Shown piece after piece: positions 38,460 to 51,808 of a DNA stretch of 64,000 bases. A program made the translations under genes and the position numbers. Within the stretch, counting starts at the first letter, position 1, and every line of letters starts with the position of its first letter. Origin of the DNA: Paramecium octaurelia (Eukaryota; Ciliophora; Oligohymenophorea; Peniculida; Parameciidae); the NCBI GenBank assembly GCA_905182995.1, contig CAJJDP010000031.1, positions 475,829-539,828 of the forward strand. Direction: 5' to 3'. The notes under the pieces were generated by a model. That model ran no database searches. It worked only from the letters and a program-made list of their open reading frames with translations, and was not told where the DNA came from.

Positions 38460-41400
38460 ATGGGTGTTCCCAATTTCTATTCTTGGCTCATGAGAAGGTT
38501 TCCTCTGTGTCTCTATGAACACACTCGAGCACAAAGAGTGGATTATTTCTATCTAGATATGAACCAAATCATTTACAAGTGTGCAACTGATCCCACTGTG
38601 TTATTCAAGGATCAATTGAGAGAACGAGATTTCGATGACGTTTGGGTCTCAATCTTAAACTACTTGGACATGATCATCAACTTAGTTAATCCTCAGCAAT
38701 TACTATTTTTGGCATTTGATGGAGTTGCCCCACGTGCTAAGATGAATTAATAGCGTCAGAGACGGTTTCAATCATAGAAGAGATATAAGTATTTAAGTGC
38801 TCATCTTCAATAAATTGGTTTATTTCAAAAGAATGAAACCTACAAAAATAATCAATTCAGTCCTGGTACTGAATTTATGACACAATTGTATTATATATTC
38901 AAATATTAAGAAATCAATAGATCAAATTTTACATCGAGAGAAAATACTCTGAAGATCCAAAATTCAAGAATCTCAAAATCATTTTCTCTGGCTGTGATGT
39001 ACCTGGAGAAGGAGAACATAAACTACTTAGTTTCATTCGTAATTTGTAATGCGATCCCAATAGTGTCCATATGATTTATGGAGCAGATGCAGATTTAATA
39101 ATGCTAGGCTTACTAACTTAGTTGAAGAATGTCCTCATCATTAGAGAAGACCTCAAATTCAAACAAACTGCAAGTGCTGCTGCAAATAGAGTTGTCAAAA
39201 TCCCTGAGTTTCTAGTCATCAATATTTCTATTGTAAGGGAATATTTGGATCTGGAATTTGCAGTGTTGAAAGATAAAATGAAAGTTGCTTATGATATTAA
39301 TCGCATTATTGATGATTTTATTTTGCTGTGCTTCTTTGTTGGCAATGATTTCCTACCCAGAATCTTTTGTTTTGACATCAGAATAGGAACCATAGAACCT
39401 CTTGTTGACTTATTCAAAAATCATCTAACTAATGCCGATGATTACATAGTTCAAAGAGGAGATATCAATTACAAAGAATTATTAAGTCTGCTTGAACTAC
39501 TGTAAGGATTTGAAAAGTTGTGCATTAATGATAGACAACAAGAGATGCTCAACTATTTAAACACCAAATATTAAAATAGGCAGATGATAGCAAAAGAAAA
39601 AGAATTGATTGATAATATTTTGAAATACTTCTCACTTCAGGAACAAACAGAGGGACGGAAATTTTATTATAAGGCCAAATGTTAAATTACCCAAGGCGAT
39701 GAGTTAGATCTAGAGAAACTGGGAGATATGTGCATTAATTATATGGAAGGAATTTACTTTGTGTTATAGTATTATTTCAAAGGAGTGCCTTCATGGGAAT
39801 GGTACTATAAATATTATTACGCCCCTTTGTGTGGAGATCTAGTTGGAGTTGTATCAAATATAGTAGAACACTTATAAGATAAGGAAGAGCCTATCCTATT
39901 GACAAAGGGCCAACCATATCCTCCATTTAAATAACTACTTAGTATCTTAACTCCAGAAAACGCTTAGCTATTACCTGAACCATATGGTAGGTTGCTAACA
40001 GACAAGGAAAACTCAATCCTCAGATCTCCTATCGACTATTATCCTGAAAACTTTGAAACTGATTCCTATGGTACAATGTATGAACATCAACATATCACGA
40101 AGATTCCGTTTTTAGATTGCAAACTTATGGAACAGGCATATAACTCAGTTCCTGACACGCATGATAAAAGAAATTAATAAGCTCAATCTATTTTCTATTA
40201 ATATGATTCAAGCCAATAATAGATATACGAATCTACTTTGCCCAAACATTTTAGCAACTTCAAATCTTGTTGTAAGAAGTAGTATATAGATATTGACGAT
40301 AAAGAACAATGCTAAATAGTATGTGGATAATAATAATAGATTTTGGAGTAATTTGAAAATTCTTTCTAAATTCCTACATTATAAGTAGTAAACATTAAGT
40401 CATCTAAATTGGTAAACATACAAATGCACGAAGACGATATGAAGAAATTTGAGAATTAGTACTTATTATTAGAGCTGCAATCGGCTAAATTTGATTTCGA
40501 TCAATTCATTTAGGATGTGATTAAAAATAAGAACTTTGTCTATTGTGGATTCCCCATACAATAATAATGCGAAGTGCTGGCGATTCTCAGACCTGATCAT
40601 CTAAACTTACTTGAAGGAGTTAAATTGGCATCAGTCTAATTGCTGAAAGACTACAGCAAGAAGGATCATAGCAAGATCTATAAAGAAATCAGAAACAAAT
40701 CCTTAAATCAATATGAGAAATTCATGAAATTAGATTGCACAATATTTTTGATTGTAAAGCAGTATAAACATTACATCAGAGATAATAATAATCAATTAAG
40801 TTATCCATAGGAACAATATAGAGAATTAGTGTATCCATATGAATTTGTGTTTACGGATCATAAGATAAAATATATTATTCCAAATTTCGAAGATTTCCAG
40901 ATTGACAGATAAGTTGTGATCTTCCATGAAAAGCAAAATGGAGCCAATGGAGTCATCAAGCAAATTGATAAAAAATTAACTGTTCAAATCACAGCATCTC
41001 CAACGTTATTGGGATATGATTATATTCACTCTGATATTTATTATTCCTTACAAATTGTAAGTGAGAAACTTCAATGTTCAGTTAAAACATTATTGAGTTT
41101 ACTTGGCAGTATTGTTGTTAATATGGAGGACAAGGAATCAAAGATTGCTGACCAATTAGATATTGGATTGAATATCATTAATAGAACTAGCAATCAATTA
41201 GTCCCAGAATTAGTCAGATTACCTTAAGCTGATTAGTATGCAACTGGATCATCTAAGTATCAGAAATTCAAAGATCTAGAATTATCTGAAAAGTGTGTTA
41301 CAATACTATGCAGATACAGAAACTAATGTGCAAGAGTTCAACAATATCTAAACTAATTGAATGATAGTTAGCGAAGCTGTCCTATTAATGCCAAGGACCT

Positions 41401-42397
41401 GTTTCCTAACTCTACTGATCCTAATATTGATCTCCTTAAAATTTATATTTGGATTTTGTAATTACCTGAATCTTAGTATCTATTGCAAGGTAGTTCATCA
41501 AAAGTTGCTGAAATTAAGATTCATAAAAAACCCATCCAAAATAATAATATTAATACTATGAAGAAGGTGGATCCTGGCTTTGCAGTTTAATAAACAACTT
41601 AGACCTTCCTTCCTCCATTCTTTATCAAGCATCCCACAATTCATAAAATTGGAGACAGAGTTGTGAACTTGAACTATCCCTTTGGAATATATGGAACTGT
41701 AGTTGGATTGTTGGAATAAAAGGAAATTATGGTTTAAGTGTTATGGGATCAGAAATACATTGGGTTCACTAATCTTGGTGGAAGATATGATTTATTGACA
41801 TGTTCAACCTGCAAGTTTACAGAAATCTTTAATCTGTCTAATGAAGATTGGAGGTTGAATCTTGCCAAGAAAGGCTGCCATTAAGGGGAGTTTTGGGATC
41901 TATGGACTAAAGTTTATAAGCCAGACTTCAAATCTAGAGCCATTGAATGCAATGATCAACTCAAGGAATAGAATCCATTCAAGCAATTAGTTGAATTACC
42001 TGTTGAAAACAGACCAAAAGTCTTAGTCAAAGATAAAGATGCTCCTCAGGGTTTAGAATTGCTATAAAAGCTGGCTTAAGAATAACCTAATTTAATCTCA
42101 AACTAACCCTTGTAAGGAATAAAGGAAGAGAACATAGATTAAAATGAAGATGAGGCTTAAAAAGAAATTAAAAAACTATTTCAATTGTAATAATAAATTG
42201 ATTAGCAATCTTAAGTGGACTAGTTAAAGCAGACATAGAAATAAAATAATGAAGAGGATCAAAAGGTTTTACCTTAGTAGATTGAGGAGAAAGAAGAAAA
42301 ATAGAATCCCTAATAATAAATTAAACAACTAGCGTAACCTTAATAAGTCAAAAAAGTATTAACTAAAAAAAAAGATTAATAATAAATCTAGTAATGA
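38460..42397 (+). CDS. XRN1: 5'-3' exoribonuclease, XRN1 type
   Basis: Spliced model of 1,304 residues with a single 23-nt intron near 38.9 kb. The N-terminus MGVPNFYSWLMRRFP is the conserved opening of XRN nucleases. Active-site motifs follow in order: FDGVAPRAKM (about 86), GEGEHK (175), GADADLIMLG (200) and VGNDFLP (286). The downstream region includes the XRN1-type D domains and an SH3-like segment beginning KIGDRVVNLNYPFG (about 1055), and ends in a Gln-rich tail encoded by TAA/TAG. Lengths above 1,200 residues and the SH3-like segment favour cytoplasmic XRN1 over nuclear XRN2/Rat1. XRN1 degrades decapped mRNA. Confidence 0.88.
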
Positions 42398-42658
42398 TAG
42401 TATTATAATAAATCATATATTATATATCGCTATTTAATTTGATAATTTCCTTAGATTTTGTTTTATTAATTTTTATAATATAAAGACTATTGTTTTAGGG
42501 TCTAGAATTTTAATCTTATTTCAATTTAATTAATAGTTTATAGAATATTTCTTTTTCAAAAGTGTTTAGTATTGTACCTAATCTTATATTGTAGGAATAG
42601 CGATTCAATGGAAAGGGAAAGATCGTAAATAAATTGACTTTATTATATTTTTGATAAA

Positions 42659-44784
42659 TCAACTATTTAATTTAAAATTAACTTTAAATTAATCTAGACT
42701 AGTAATGCAAGGAGGATCGGAGTTTACAGAATCACATTAAAACTCATCATCCAAAGGCTCACTATTCAATTTCCTGTTGTTTTCCCATTAAATAAACTGA
42801 GAAACTTCAAAAATATCTCGAACCTCTTGTCCCAACTTCCCAATCAACTTTTCATTGATCTTATCATTCTATTACAATGCTTAATGAATGCGATCATAAG
42901 CCTATAATAAATTGAGCAATCACCTGAAAAAGCTTATAGTAAGTATTTATTGATTGATTAGACTTATTTTGTTCATCCTTATTGTTAAGTATACTGGAGA
43001 TCTGGTGAAAATTTCTGAGAGTGTTCCTGGCTAAATTCCTGGTAGTTAACTTTTTGTCCTCTTCTAAATTTATAACCTCTTTGGGAGCAAAATCAAATAA
43101 CACTAATTGATCTTCAGTTAATAACAGTTCCTTCAACAAGTTAATTTCCTTGACTTTATCAATGATAACACAAAGATCTAAGTCTTGATTGATGTTTTTA
43201 CTAAATTAGATATACTTTGATTTACATAGCTTTTTATAGTAATATACTGTTCCTATCATAGAAGAATCTTTAACAGAAGAGTTGGTATAAAATATATCTG
43301 CAATTGAAGAAAATAGGGCGACTTCTATTTAGGATCTTTTCAATCTATTAAGTTAAATAGCTCTTTCTATCAGTGATACCTAATTACTAAATGATTTTTT
43401 CTTGTTCTTATTAAAAGGTGTGTTATTCGTCCTATTTTGTCACGCATTAATCATCTTATTTAGCAGTTTCATTGATAATAAATTACTGATTTTGATTATA
43501 TTTTGGTGATTCTAATTACGAATTTTGAGTGTTTGGCTTTTATATAATTGTTCTGCTTTTGGCTCTGGCTATGGTCTTTTTGATTTCTTTTCTCTACTGA
43601 GTATCGATGTTGTTTATATTCTTAATTGGGAAATCGTAGACTTAATTTGCCAACTCTATCATGACTACATAATTGGATTGAGTATATACATTAAGATTTA
43701 TTGTAGAAGGAAATAAAGAACCCGAAGATCATGACAACAATGTTGGCAAAACCACCCAAATAGGAGAGTAAATCAGCTAGATCTTGAAAATCCCTCTTGA
43801 CTGAATAAGTGTACGGACTTCTTCTCATGTAAATGGCGGAGTAGGATGAACCACTGTTTTAGACATTGCTGACTTTAAAATCTCCTTGTTGTTTGATGTT
43901 GAATTATTGTTCCTAATTATCTTCGATGTAGGGGAATATGTTTTGATTGGTGGTGACATTATACTTTTGATAAAACACATCTGTTTCTGTTCCAGTGAGC
44001 AAGAGGAAGGAAAAGAATAGTTCATCATCAAGGAAGACCTGGGATATGTTTTTTGGTTGCAATGGATTGATGATGGTGTTGGTCATATACCTAGTAGATA
44101 AAATGGAGAGAAGTACATCTTGATTCTGAATGAGCGATCGGTGTTTAAATGAGCTTCTCTTTCAGATGAACTCGCGCATTTTGGTTTCCAAGTTAGGATT
44201 TGATTATTGCCAGTATTATTTGAACATTCAGAGACAGTTACTTTTGTGAATTAAAATAGTTGACTGGTGTATCCTCCTGATAATCTGATTGAATAATTGT
44301 ATTGAGGACATAACCATTCTGACAATCCGAGAGAGATAAATTGATCGGTGAAATTTTAATTATTAAATATGTTTTGAAATCTGTCAATAGTGCAAGGTAT
44401 CAGATCTATGAATGAATCTTATTTGACTGTTGTTCCATTGTTTAGCCTTGTATAGATTCTTTATTTAAGAGTGATGTTGAAGTAAGGATTGGTGTTAAAT
44501 TTGCTTTATTCGATGGCTAAGGCGAACATGTAATTATCGTCATTAAAGATTATGTCATCTGGATTCGCATCAAATAAGGTTTGCACATCCAAATTGACAT
44601 AATTTTTACTCAAGAAATCTACAATATTTTGCTAGAAAAAGAAGGCAATGACAGCGATGATCGTAATCGAAAAAATACCTCCTGTGGCTGTTTGGTAAGA
44701 ATCATCACCATTGAAATTCAATTGGATATTTTGTCCAAAAATATCGAAATTCTTAAAAACTTTAAATGCTATTGATTATTACAT
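42659..44784 (-). CDS. ciliate-type two-TM membrane protein (paralogue B)
   Basis: Spliced model of 675 residues with four introns (26, 25, 25 and 22 nt). It opens MQQSIAFKVFKNFDIFGQN, then a TM (GGIFSITIIAVIAFFF), FNTNPYFNITLKQRI, DLIPCTIDRFQNIF, MRRSPYTYSVKRDF, a second TM (LSYLGGFANIVVMIFGFF), and a tail with SRPIFFNCRYILYQLF and LDLCVIIDKVKE. Motif order and two intron positions match paralogue A at 33502-35984. Comparing A and B fixed the 25/26-nt intron just before NINQDLD / KINQDLD. No activity known. Confidence 0.75.
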
Positions 44785-44944
44785 CCGATAGATTTTTTGA
44801 ACATTCAATTTAATATATTTATATTAATACTTTCATATATATGTATTCTCAACATCAAAAATTGATACAATTTGATTGTCCAAGACCAATATGTTTGAAA
44901 TGAATGAGTTAAAAATAATTATACAATTTATAATAATAATTATA

Positions 44945-46835
44945 ATGAGCAATAGTGTAATAGGCGATGATTTCTCAGAAAGAGATGAATGCGACATCGA
45001 AGGAGATGACCAAGTGCCTCAATTTAACATGGAACAAGTAAGTGGATCCCCTTAAATATAGATTTATTCATCCCTTACTTCTGAATTCAATGGGATCTTT
45101 GCCTAATCATTCATCATCTCGAAATAAATAACATCTTATGTCATCAAACAATCATTGAAAATGGCAGAAGAACAAGTATTCCATACTTTTATCTAGTTCA
45201 TGCAAACTCAAGTGCCCATCAGTTCCAATGCTTAGGTAATGACAATCATGGAAATGATCGTTGCGAGTTATTTCAATCAAGATGGTTTAACAATACAAGG
45301 CTGCAATATGCCTGAAGATAGCGAACCTGTATATATATTGGGTGTAATAAAAGAATGTAATACATTATGATCGTTGGAGAAGAAATAGAGTCAACATTGA
45401 AGAAATGAGTTAGTCATTCTCAGAGGAACAACAAGAGCAAGTTGAAAATGAATCTCCATCGCAACACAATAGTTCAAAAAATAACAAGTAAACATTTTCA
45501 GTTTTCGAAAGGAAAAAACCATTAGCTGTTGCACCTCCAAAATCAAGTCAATCAGAGATAAGACTTATTGAATTTCAAGTAGCAGAAGAGGAAGATGACT
45601 TTGTTGATAAATTGAGATAGAAGAAACTCTATGATATCAAGAAGAAAAATGAAATTGAATAGAAAATCAAAGAAGACATCATTTAAAATTAAGTACAAAA
45701 TTAATAACCCCTAAGAAAAAAGAGTAATCTTCCAATAAATACACTTACGATTATGATGGCAAGATCCTATTATCAAAAGGAGTCAAATATGATAAATTAT
45801 AGCCTACTGCATTAAAACTAAAGGTCGATTTGAAAGATATTCCAAAAACAACCAACTAGTAGAGCATCCCTCAAACCAATTCCAAAAAGGGAAGTAAATA
45901 GGTCATCTAAACTTAATAACCATTACCAATACCACCTAAAACAACTGCAGATATACCAAATAAAGTAATATCATGAATTATATAAGAATATAATAGATCG
46001 AAAGGATGCAGCCAAAGATGCAACTGGAGATAAAGGTCTTCGAATTGACAGAGGAGCTTAATTACCATATGATACCTTCTCTATGACAAATGGCGTTAAA
46101 CTAATCTATGAACAGAGATACAAGGAAGGAATCAGACATCAGGTTAGTGATTCAGCTGAGTAACTACAATATAGATTGTCAGGATAAAACTTTTTACCTG
46201 GTGATGATATAACTAAATAAATGCAATAAATTAGATTGACTCGAACAGAATATAAGTTGTTAACTGACAATGGTAATCCATTTTAATAGCAAACTAAATC
46301 TTAATTTATACCCTAAGAGACCGTGGAAACAAAAAAGAATTTAGATAATACTAAACTCGAAAAGACAGTTCAATTCAATGAAAGTCATCTTGTCATGAAC
46401 AAATTCTCTCCTAATAAAACTAGCTAATAGAAAATAGAAACTAAATAAGAAAAGATATTGACTAAAAATGCTAAATTACTCGAAAACCTTCTTGTACAAC
46501 CTAATAAACCTGAGACACCAAGCCAAACACTTAAAAAAAATGAACCATTAAATAAGTTAGTAATTCTCATTTAAAATAGAAATCCTATTGATACTTTTAA
46601 TCAATCACTACTCAACTCAAAAGATTGGGGAAAAGCTAATGCTAAAATTGGGTACTTCCCTCCTGTCCGAGTCTCGTAAAATCGAGGACATAATGGATCA
46701 TTAGAATAACTGTATAATCTTACATTAAGATCTATAGGTACAAATTGCCAAGAGATAGAATCAATGTACAATAACAGAGAACTCAAAGTGAATTCTATAA
46801 ACTGTAACCCAAAAGATCTACTCACAAATCAATGA
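44945..46835 (+). CDS. uncharacterised conserved-looking protein
   Basis: Model of 606 residues with introns of 25, 23 and 22 nt. Starts MSNSVIGDDFSERDECDIEG. Features: an acidic N-terminus, a basic helix around LRQKKLYDIKKKNEIEQ, a segment YDYDGKILLSKGVKYDKLQ, and RKDAAKDATGDKGLRID. The C-terminus is lower complexity. I do not recognise a domain; the mixture of ordered and K/Q-rich segments is common among ciliary proteins, but that is not evidence of a role. Divergent to paralogue B, with 160 bp between starts. Confidence 0.6.
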
Positions 46836-47329
46836 GCGAAGGGATGTTTTAAACCTTTTACACAACCCATTCCAAGTTTGATGAAAAACTTAGATAATTT
46901 TGATTTAAATGAATTATGTTTTAAAGTTTTCGTGGTTAATAAATTTCTCAATCATTACATTGAGGGATTTAGATACTTCTAAGTGTAAATAAAATTAAAG
47001 AGCTTTTAATCTTAAAAGGTTTAACTCAATTTGTAAGTATATTAATAATTCCTTACACGATTCTCTAGGATCTCAAAGCTGACTTTGAATGCTTCGGGTT
47101 GATGTTTTTTGGGCATCAAAAGTAGTATCAATATTTCAAATGTAATTATACGAATAGTTGACATGGAAAATTTTTTAGATTCTTTTCTCCTGTCAAATAA
47201 CCTAGTTGAAATCACTCTTTTCAAAGGCGTCTTAAGTGATAACTTAGGTTAGATTGGGGATTACGGGTTAATTTATGAATTAATTTTTATATAGTATAAT
47301 TAAGTTAAAAGTACAATTTGAATCATTAA
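46836..47329. other. intergenic, possible small minus-strand gene
   Basis: A minus-strand TGA-only frame of about 120 codons (roughly 46,955-47,320) contains a basic segment and a hydrophobic stretch (IRIITFEILILLLM). No domain is seen and AT-rich DNA yields such frames by chance, so I do not call it. The plus-strand start of the CEP164-like gene lies at the end. Confidence 0.35.
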
Positions 47330-50128
47330 ATGAATAGGAGTTTTAATGATGATGATGAGACTTTAACATTGGAAGAGGAAATCATGGAGGACTATTCTCC
47401 TACAAAGCAAGGTTAAAGTGATGTAATAATTAGAAATTCGCGAATATGCAATTCATTTAGGGATGAATTTACCTGATGACAATAAATATTTGGATATTGC
47501 AGAGGCAGGTCTGAAGGCCAAGTTACCTGACGAATGGAAGATTTGTTCTAAGAAGATTAATGGAATCGATTAAGTTTACTATAAAAATAGGAAGAGTGGG
47601 GAAATTATTTATGATCACCCTTGCGATATGATTTATTCAAAGAAATATGAGGAAGCTAAATAGATTGATCTTCAAAATCAGAAGAAAAAAGTATTTTGAA
47701 TATTTTATGGCAGAAATCGACTGGGATTAATAAATTCAAAAATGATATTGAAAAATATAGGGTATAAAATGCTTAGGATGGAGATGATGATACTGAAGCT
47801 ATGATGATGAACTCTAATGAGTATTACTAAAATAAAGGCTATGTGATGCAAAATCCAATGTAGCCATCGGCAACTCAGAATTTATTATCCCAAGTTGATT
47901 AAGAGTTCGCTTATTAAGCACAAGAATATGAGGAGGAGAAGAAGAAGGATGTAAATAAGTTGAAGGAGGAAAACAAGCTGAAATTGAATAAAATGGAGAT
48001 GATATTGATGAACGAGGCAGATCCTGATTTATTTGGATTGAAGGAAGAATTCGAAAGACAGAAGGAGAATTTGGTTAAGAATTATGAGGAGAAGAAGAAG
48101 AAGGTCAAAAGAAAAGTGGAGGATGAAATTGAGTAGAGCATAAACAACCAGAAGAATATATAATAAAAATAATTAGAACACAATTTGGAGAATTATGAGT
48201 ATGAGCAAGAGAGATCAATGAAGAATAAATTAAGAATGTTGGAGTAGGAATTGCAGGGACAATAAAAAGACATAGTCAGAAGAATTAACCAAAGATAGAA
48301 GGAGTTGTCTGAATCAGATTCCAAATGGATGAAATAAATATAGGAGAAGAAAAAGAATGTTGAAAATCAATTTAATAAATACAAAAAGGAATACAATTAA
48401 GAAATTTATTAAAAGGTTTAGGAAATAGATCAAGAGAATTTGAGAAGATTAAGATCAGAGTAGGAGGCTATTAAGAGGAAATTAACGAACGAATTTGATA
48501 AAGTTAAGAGAGAATACAAATTTGAAATAGTAGATCTATAGGAGGAAAATTAGAGAATGATAAGATCAATCAAGGAGGAGATGAGAAGTCAATATGATCC
48601 AAAATTTAGTTAAAGTTAATTAACATTTAATGATTAATTGTAAAATATTGAATTGAGTGAATCTCAGATCTTATAGTCTTAAATATTTGAATATAAGAAT
48701 ATAGATATTGAATAGAAAAAGTAAGAGAACGCTAAAAGGATTGCTTAATAAAATGAGAAGTTAACTTAACAGTTACAAAATTAACTCATAAATTTTGAAG
48801 TCTAAAAGAAAGAGAAATATCAGGAAATGAAAAGAATGCTTGAGGAAACGTAAAGGGTGAAGTTAGAGAAGATTTCAAAGGATTACGAGAAGAAGACAGG
48901 TAAAATTTTGGGCAATGGAAAGGAGATTGACTTATGCATGGACATTAATTAGACAAAAAGTTTAATATAAGAATTGAAAGAAGAAATAAAATAAATGAAA
49001 AGAAAAAAAGGTGAAATTGAAGAGAAAGTAGCAAGCATGAATGTTGTGATTTCAAAATATGATTTATAGAATGAATTGAAATAAAGGGAGGTTATCAAAT
49101 ATGAATTAGATCGTTTGCAATTTTTGGTTGATTAATATAAGTTGGATGATAAAAAAGTTGAAAAAGAATTAGAGTTATTAGAATAATAGTTTTAGTCAAG
49201 TATCCGATAAAACTAAGAATTCAATTAGAAACAACAAATGATGTAAAGTATGATTTAAAGTTTCCATGAATTGAGATAGTAATTGGCAGCTAATCAAAGT
49301 ATTGACAATTCAAAGTACTAGAGCAACATGTTTAGATAAACAGGACCTTAGTATTTTGGAACAGAAATCAATATTTAAAATAATTTGTCAATGAATTAAA
49401 GTGTAGTGATAGAAGAGAATGTCTCATAAATGTAATTATATTTCTAAATGACTTAGGCGGAAATGGAAACTAATACTATTGGATGAAAGGGTTGCTTTGA
49501 ATAGAGAAAAACAATTATATCTGACTAATAAAGAGAAAATAAATCACATGAAGAAAAAGTTTTTAGTTGACTCTGAACAACTGAGGTCTCAACTTTTGTT
49601 AGCTTAACAATTTGATTAGAACAATAGGAAGAAAGATTTAATAAGGAAACTCAAATCAGAAATGGAAGACTAATAAAGTAAGATTGCTAAAGATACAGAG
49701 AAATCAGATAATTGGAGATTAATAATATTATAGAGGGCCAGGATCTTAGACTAGATGGAAATAAATATAAATGATGAAAATCCTCAATCGTCATTATTAT
49801 ATTCTCTAGAACAATTATATCGGCTATATATTTAAATGGGAGAAATCGACTTAAATGATTATATACAAGAATAGTCAATCTCGAAAATGAATTAACCATA
49901 TGATAACTAAAAATAAGCAGAGTCCTCTTAACAAGCGATATAAGATAGAAGTTAAGAATAGTAGGATCAATTAGCAAAGCAATTAATAATATAAAAAGAA
50001 GAGTTGTAAAATTAAAAGAACAAGGTTATTGTTAATAAATATTTTAGATTCATAGCACTTATCCTTAGAGTATAGATGCCAAGGAAAGGTTGCTAAGGTA
50101 TTAAGAATTTATACAACAAAAGGTTTGA
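47330..50128 (+). CDS. CEP164-like WW-domain coiled-coil protein
   Basis: Spliced model of 901 residues with introns of 22, 23, 25 and 23 nt. An N-terminal WW-type domain (about residues 58-92) reads LPDEWKICSKK ... QVYYKNRKSGEIIYDHPCD. In CEP164 the equivalent core ends STWDHPCD, so the second tryptophan is replaced by tyrosine here. It is preceded by IREYAIHLGM, a CEP164-type segment. The remaining 800 residues are coiled coil. CEP164 marks distal appendages of basal bodies and is needed to dock them for ciliogenesis. The exact paralogue (CEP164 or another WW/coiled-coil protein) is not certain. The last 713 bp are duplicated artefactually at 50777-51489. Confidence 0.75.
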
Positions 50129-50775
50129 CTTATATAATTATATTTATTTTTTAAATGAAATTAACCTAAATATTTTATAATCTTTGGAAAATAATTTAAT
50201 TGATTCATATTAGCCCTAACTATATATAAATTTAAATATTTTATATGTATTTAAAATAAGAAAAATACTTATAAATGGGCCAGTTTAGAGTTAATACATA
50301 CAAGAATAAATTAGTGCCTTATTGGGTTGATAGTTTTTAGGTTTAGAACAAGCTTTAATTTAAAACTTAATCGAAGAAGAAATAAATAAAGAATTAATCT
50401 ATTCTATCATTGAGGAATGTAATCGAATTACTATATAATAAAAATGAAATCATTTGCATGAATATTTGCATCTCTTTATTTTAAATAGAAGGTTTATTTA
50501 GAATTTATTATATAATTCTATTTAAACATTTGATTGTTTTTAATTAATCTATGAACTAATCAGTAAATACAACCAATATTGTCAGATGTAATTTATTTAT
50601 CTGAGAATAAAAATAAGCTTATTGAAATAAAATCTCATATCAGTTTACAATTAGTATTTTTTTGTACAAGGAATAAGGAGATTAATTATTTATGTATACT
50701 GCGTATAAAGATATTGATAATTTCAATTTTAATGGCATCAGGGAAGCTTTTATGTGATTATTATTCTATTATTGA
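49416..50775. repeat. first copy of an exact 1,360-bp duplication (assembly artefact)
   Basis: Identical, as compared, to 50777-52136 with a single N at 50776. It carries the 3' part of the CEP164-like gene, its last two introns and a tiny downstream gene. Same signature as the duplication at 3798-6554: unmerged contig overlap. Confidence 0.9.
50275..50447 (+). CDS. putative 50-residue protein
   Basis: With one 20-nt intron (GTGCCTTATTGGGTTGATAG) the frame is 51 codons including TGA. It starts MGQFRVNTYKNKL and ends in an acidic helix, ALIQNLIEEEINKELIYSII. The helix is non-random in composition, but the size and single unsupported intron keep confidence low. An identical copy lies at 51636-51808. 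Confidence 0.4.
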
Positions 50776-50776
50776 N

Positions 50777-51489
50777 AGAATGTCTCATAAATGTAATTAT
50801 ATTTCTAAATGACTTAGGCGGAAATGGAAACTAATACTATTGGATGAAAGGGTTGCTTTGAATAGAGAAAAACAATTATATCTGACTAATAAAGAGAAAA
50901 TAAATCACATGAAGAAAAAGTTTTTAGTTGACTCTGAACAACTGAGGTCTCAACTTTTGTTAGCTTAACAATTTGATTAGAACAATAGGAAGAAAGATTT
51001 AATAAGGAAACTCAAATCAGAAATGGAAGACTAATAAAGTAAGATTGCTAAAGATACAGAGAAATCAGATAATTGGAGATTAATAATATTATAGAGGGCC
51101 AGGATCTTAGACTAGATGGAAATAAATATAAATGATGAAAATCCTCAATCGTCATTATTATATTCTCTAGAACAATTATATCGGCTATATATTTAAATGG
51201 GAGAAATCGACTTAAATGATTATATACAAGAATAGTCAATCTCGAAAATGAATTAACCATATGATAACTAAAAATAAGCAGAGTCCTCTTAACAAGCGAT
51301 ATAAGATAGAAGTTAAGAATAGTAGGATCAATTAGCAAAGCAATTAATAATATAAAAAGAAGAGTTGTAAAATTAAAAGAACAAGGTTATTGTTAATAAA
51401 TATTTTAGATTCATAGCACTTATCCTTAGAGTATAGATGCCAAGGAAAGGTTGCTAAGGTATTAAGAATTTATACAACAAAAGGTTTGA
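50777..51489 (+). pseudogene. duplicated 3' fragment of the CEP164-like gene (artefact)
   Basis: Starts mid-exon at the N and repeats the last part of the gene at 47330-50128, including its stop. It is not a second gene if the duplication is an assembly error. Confidence 0.8.
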
Positions 51490-51635
51490 CTTATATAATT
51501 ATATTTATTTTTTAAATGAAATTAACCTAAATATTTTATAATCTTTGGAAAATAATTTAATTGATTCATATTAGCCCTAACTATATATAAATTTAAATAT
51601 TTTATATGTATTTAAAATAAGAAAAATACTTATAA

Positions 51636-51808
51636 ATGGGCCAGTTTAGAGTTAATACATACAAGAATAAATTAGTGCCTTATTGGGTTGATAGTTTTTA
51701 GGTTTAGAACAAGCTTTAATTTAAAACTTAATCGAAGAAGAAATAAATAAAGAATTAATCTATTCTATCATTGAGGAATGTAATCGAATTACTATATAAT
51801 AAAAATGA
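51636..51808 (+). CDS. second copy of the putative 50-residue protein (artefactual duplicate)
   Basis: Exact repeat of 50275-50447, 1,361 bp downstream. It should be collapsed with the first copy. Confidence 0.35.
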
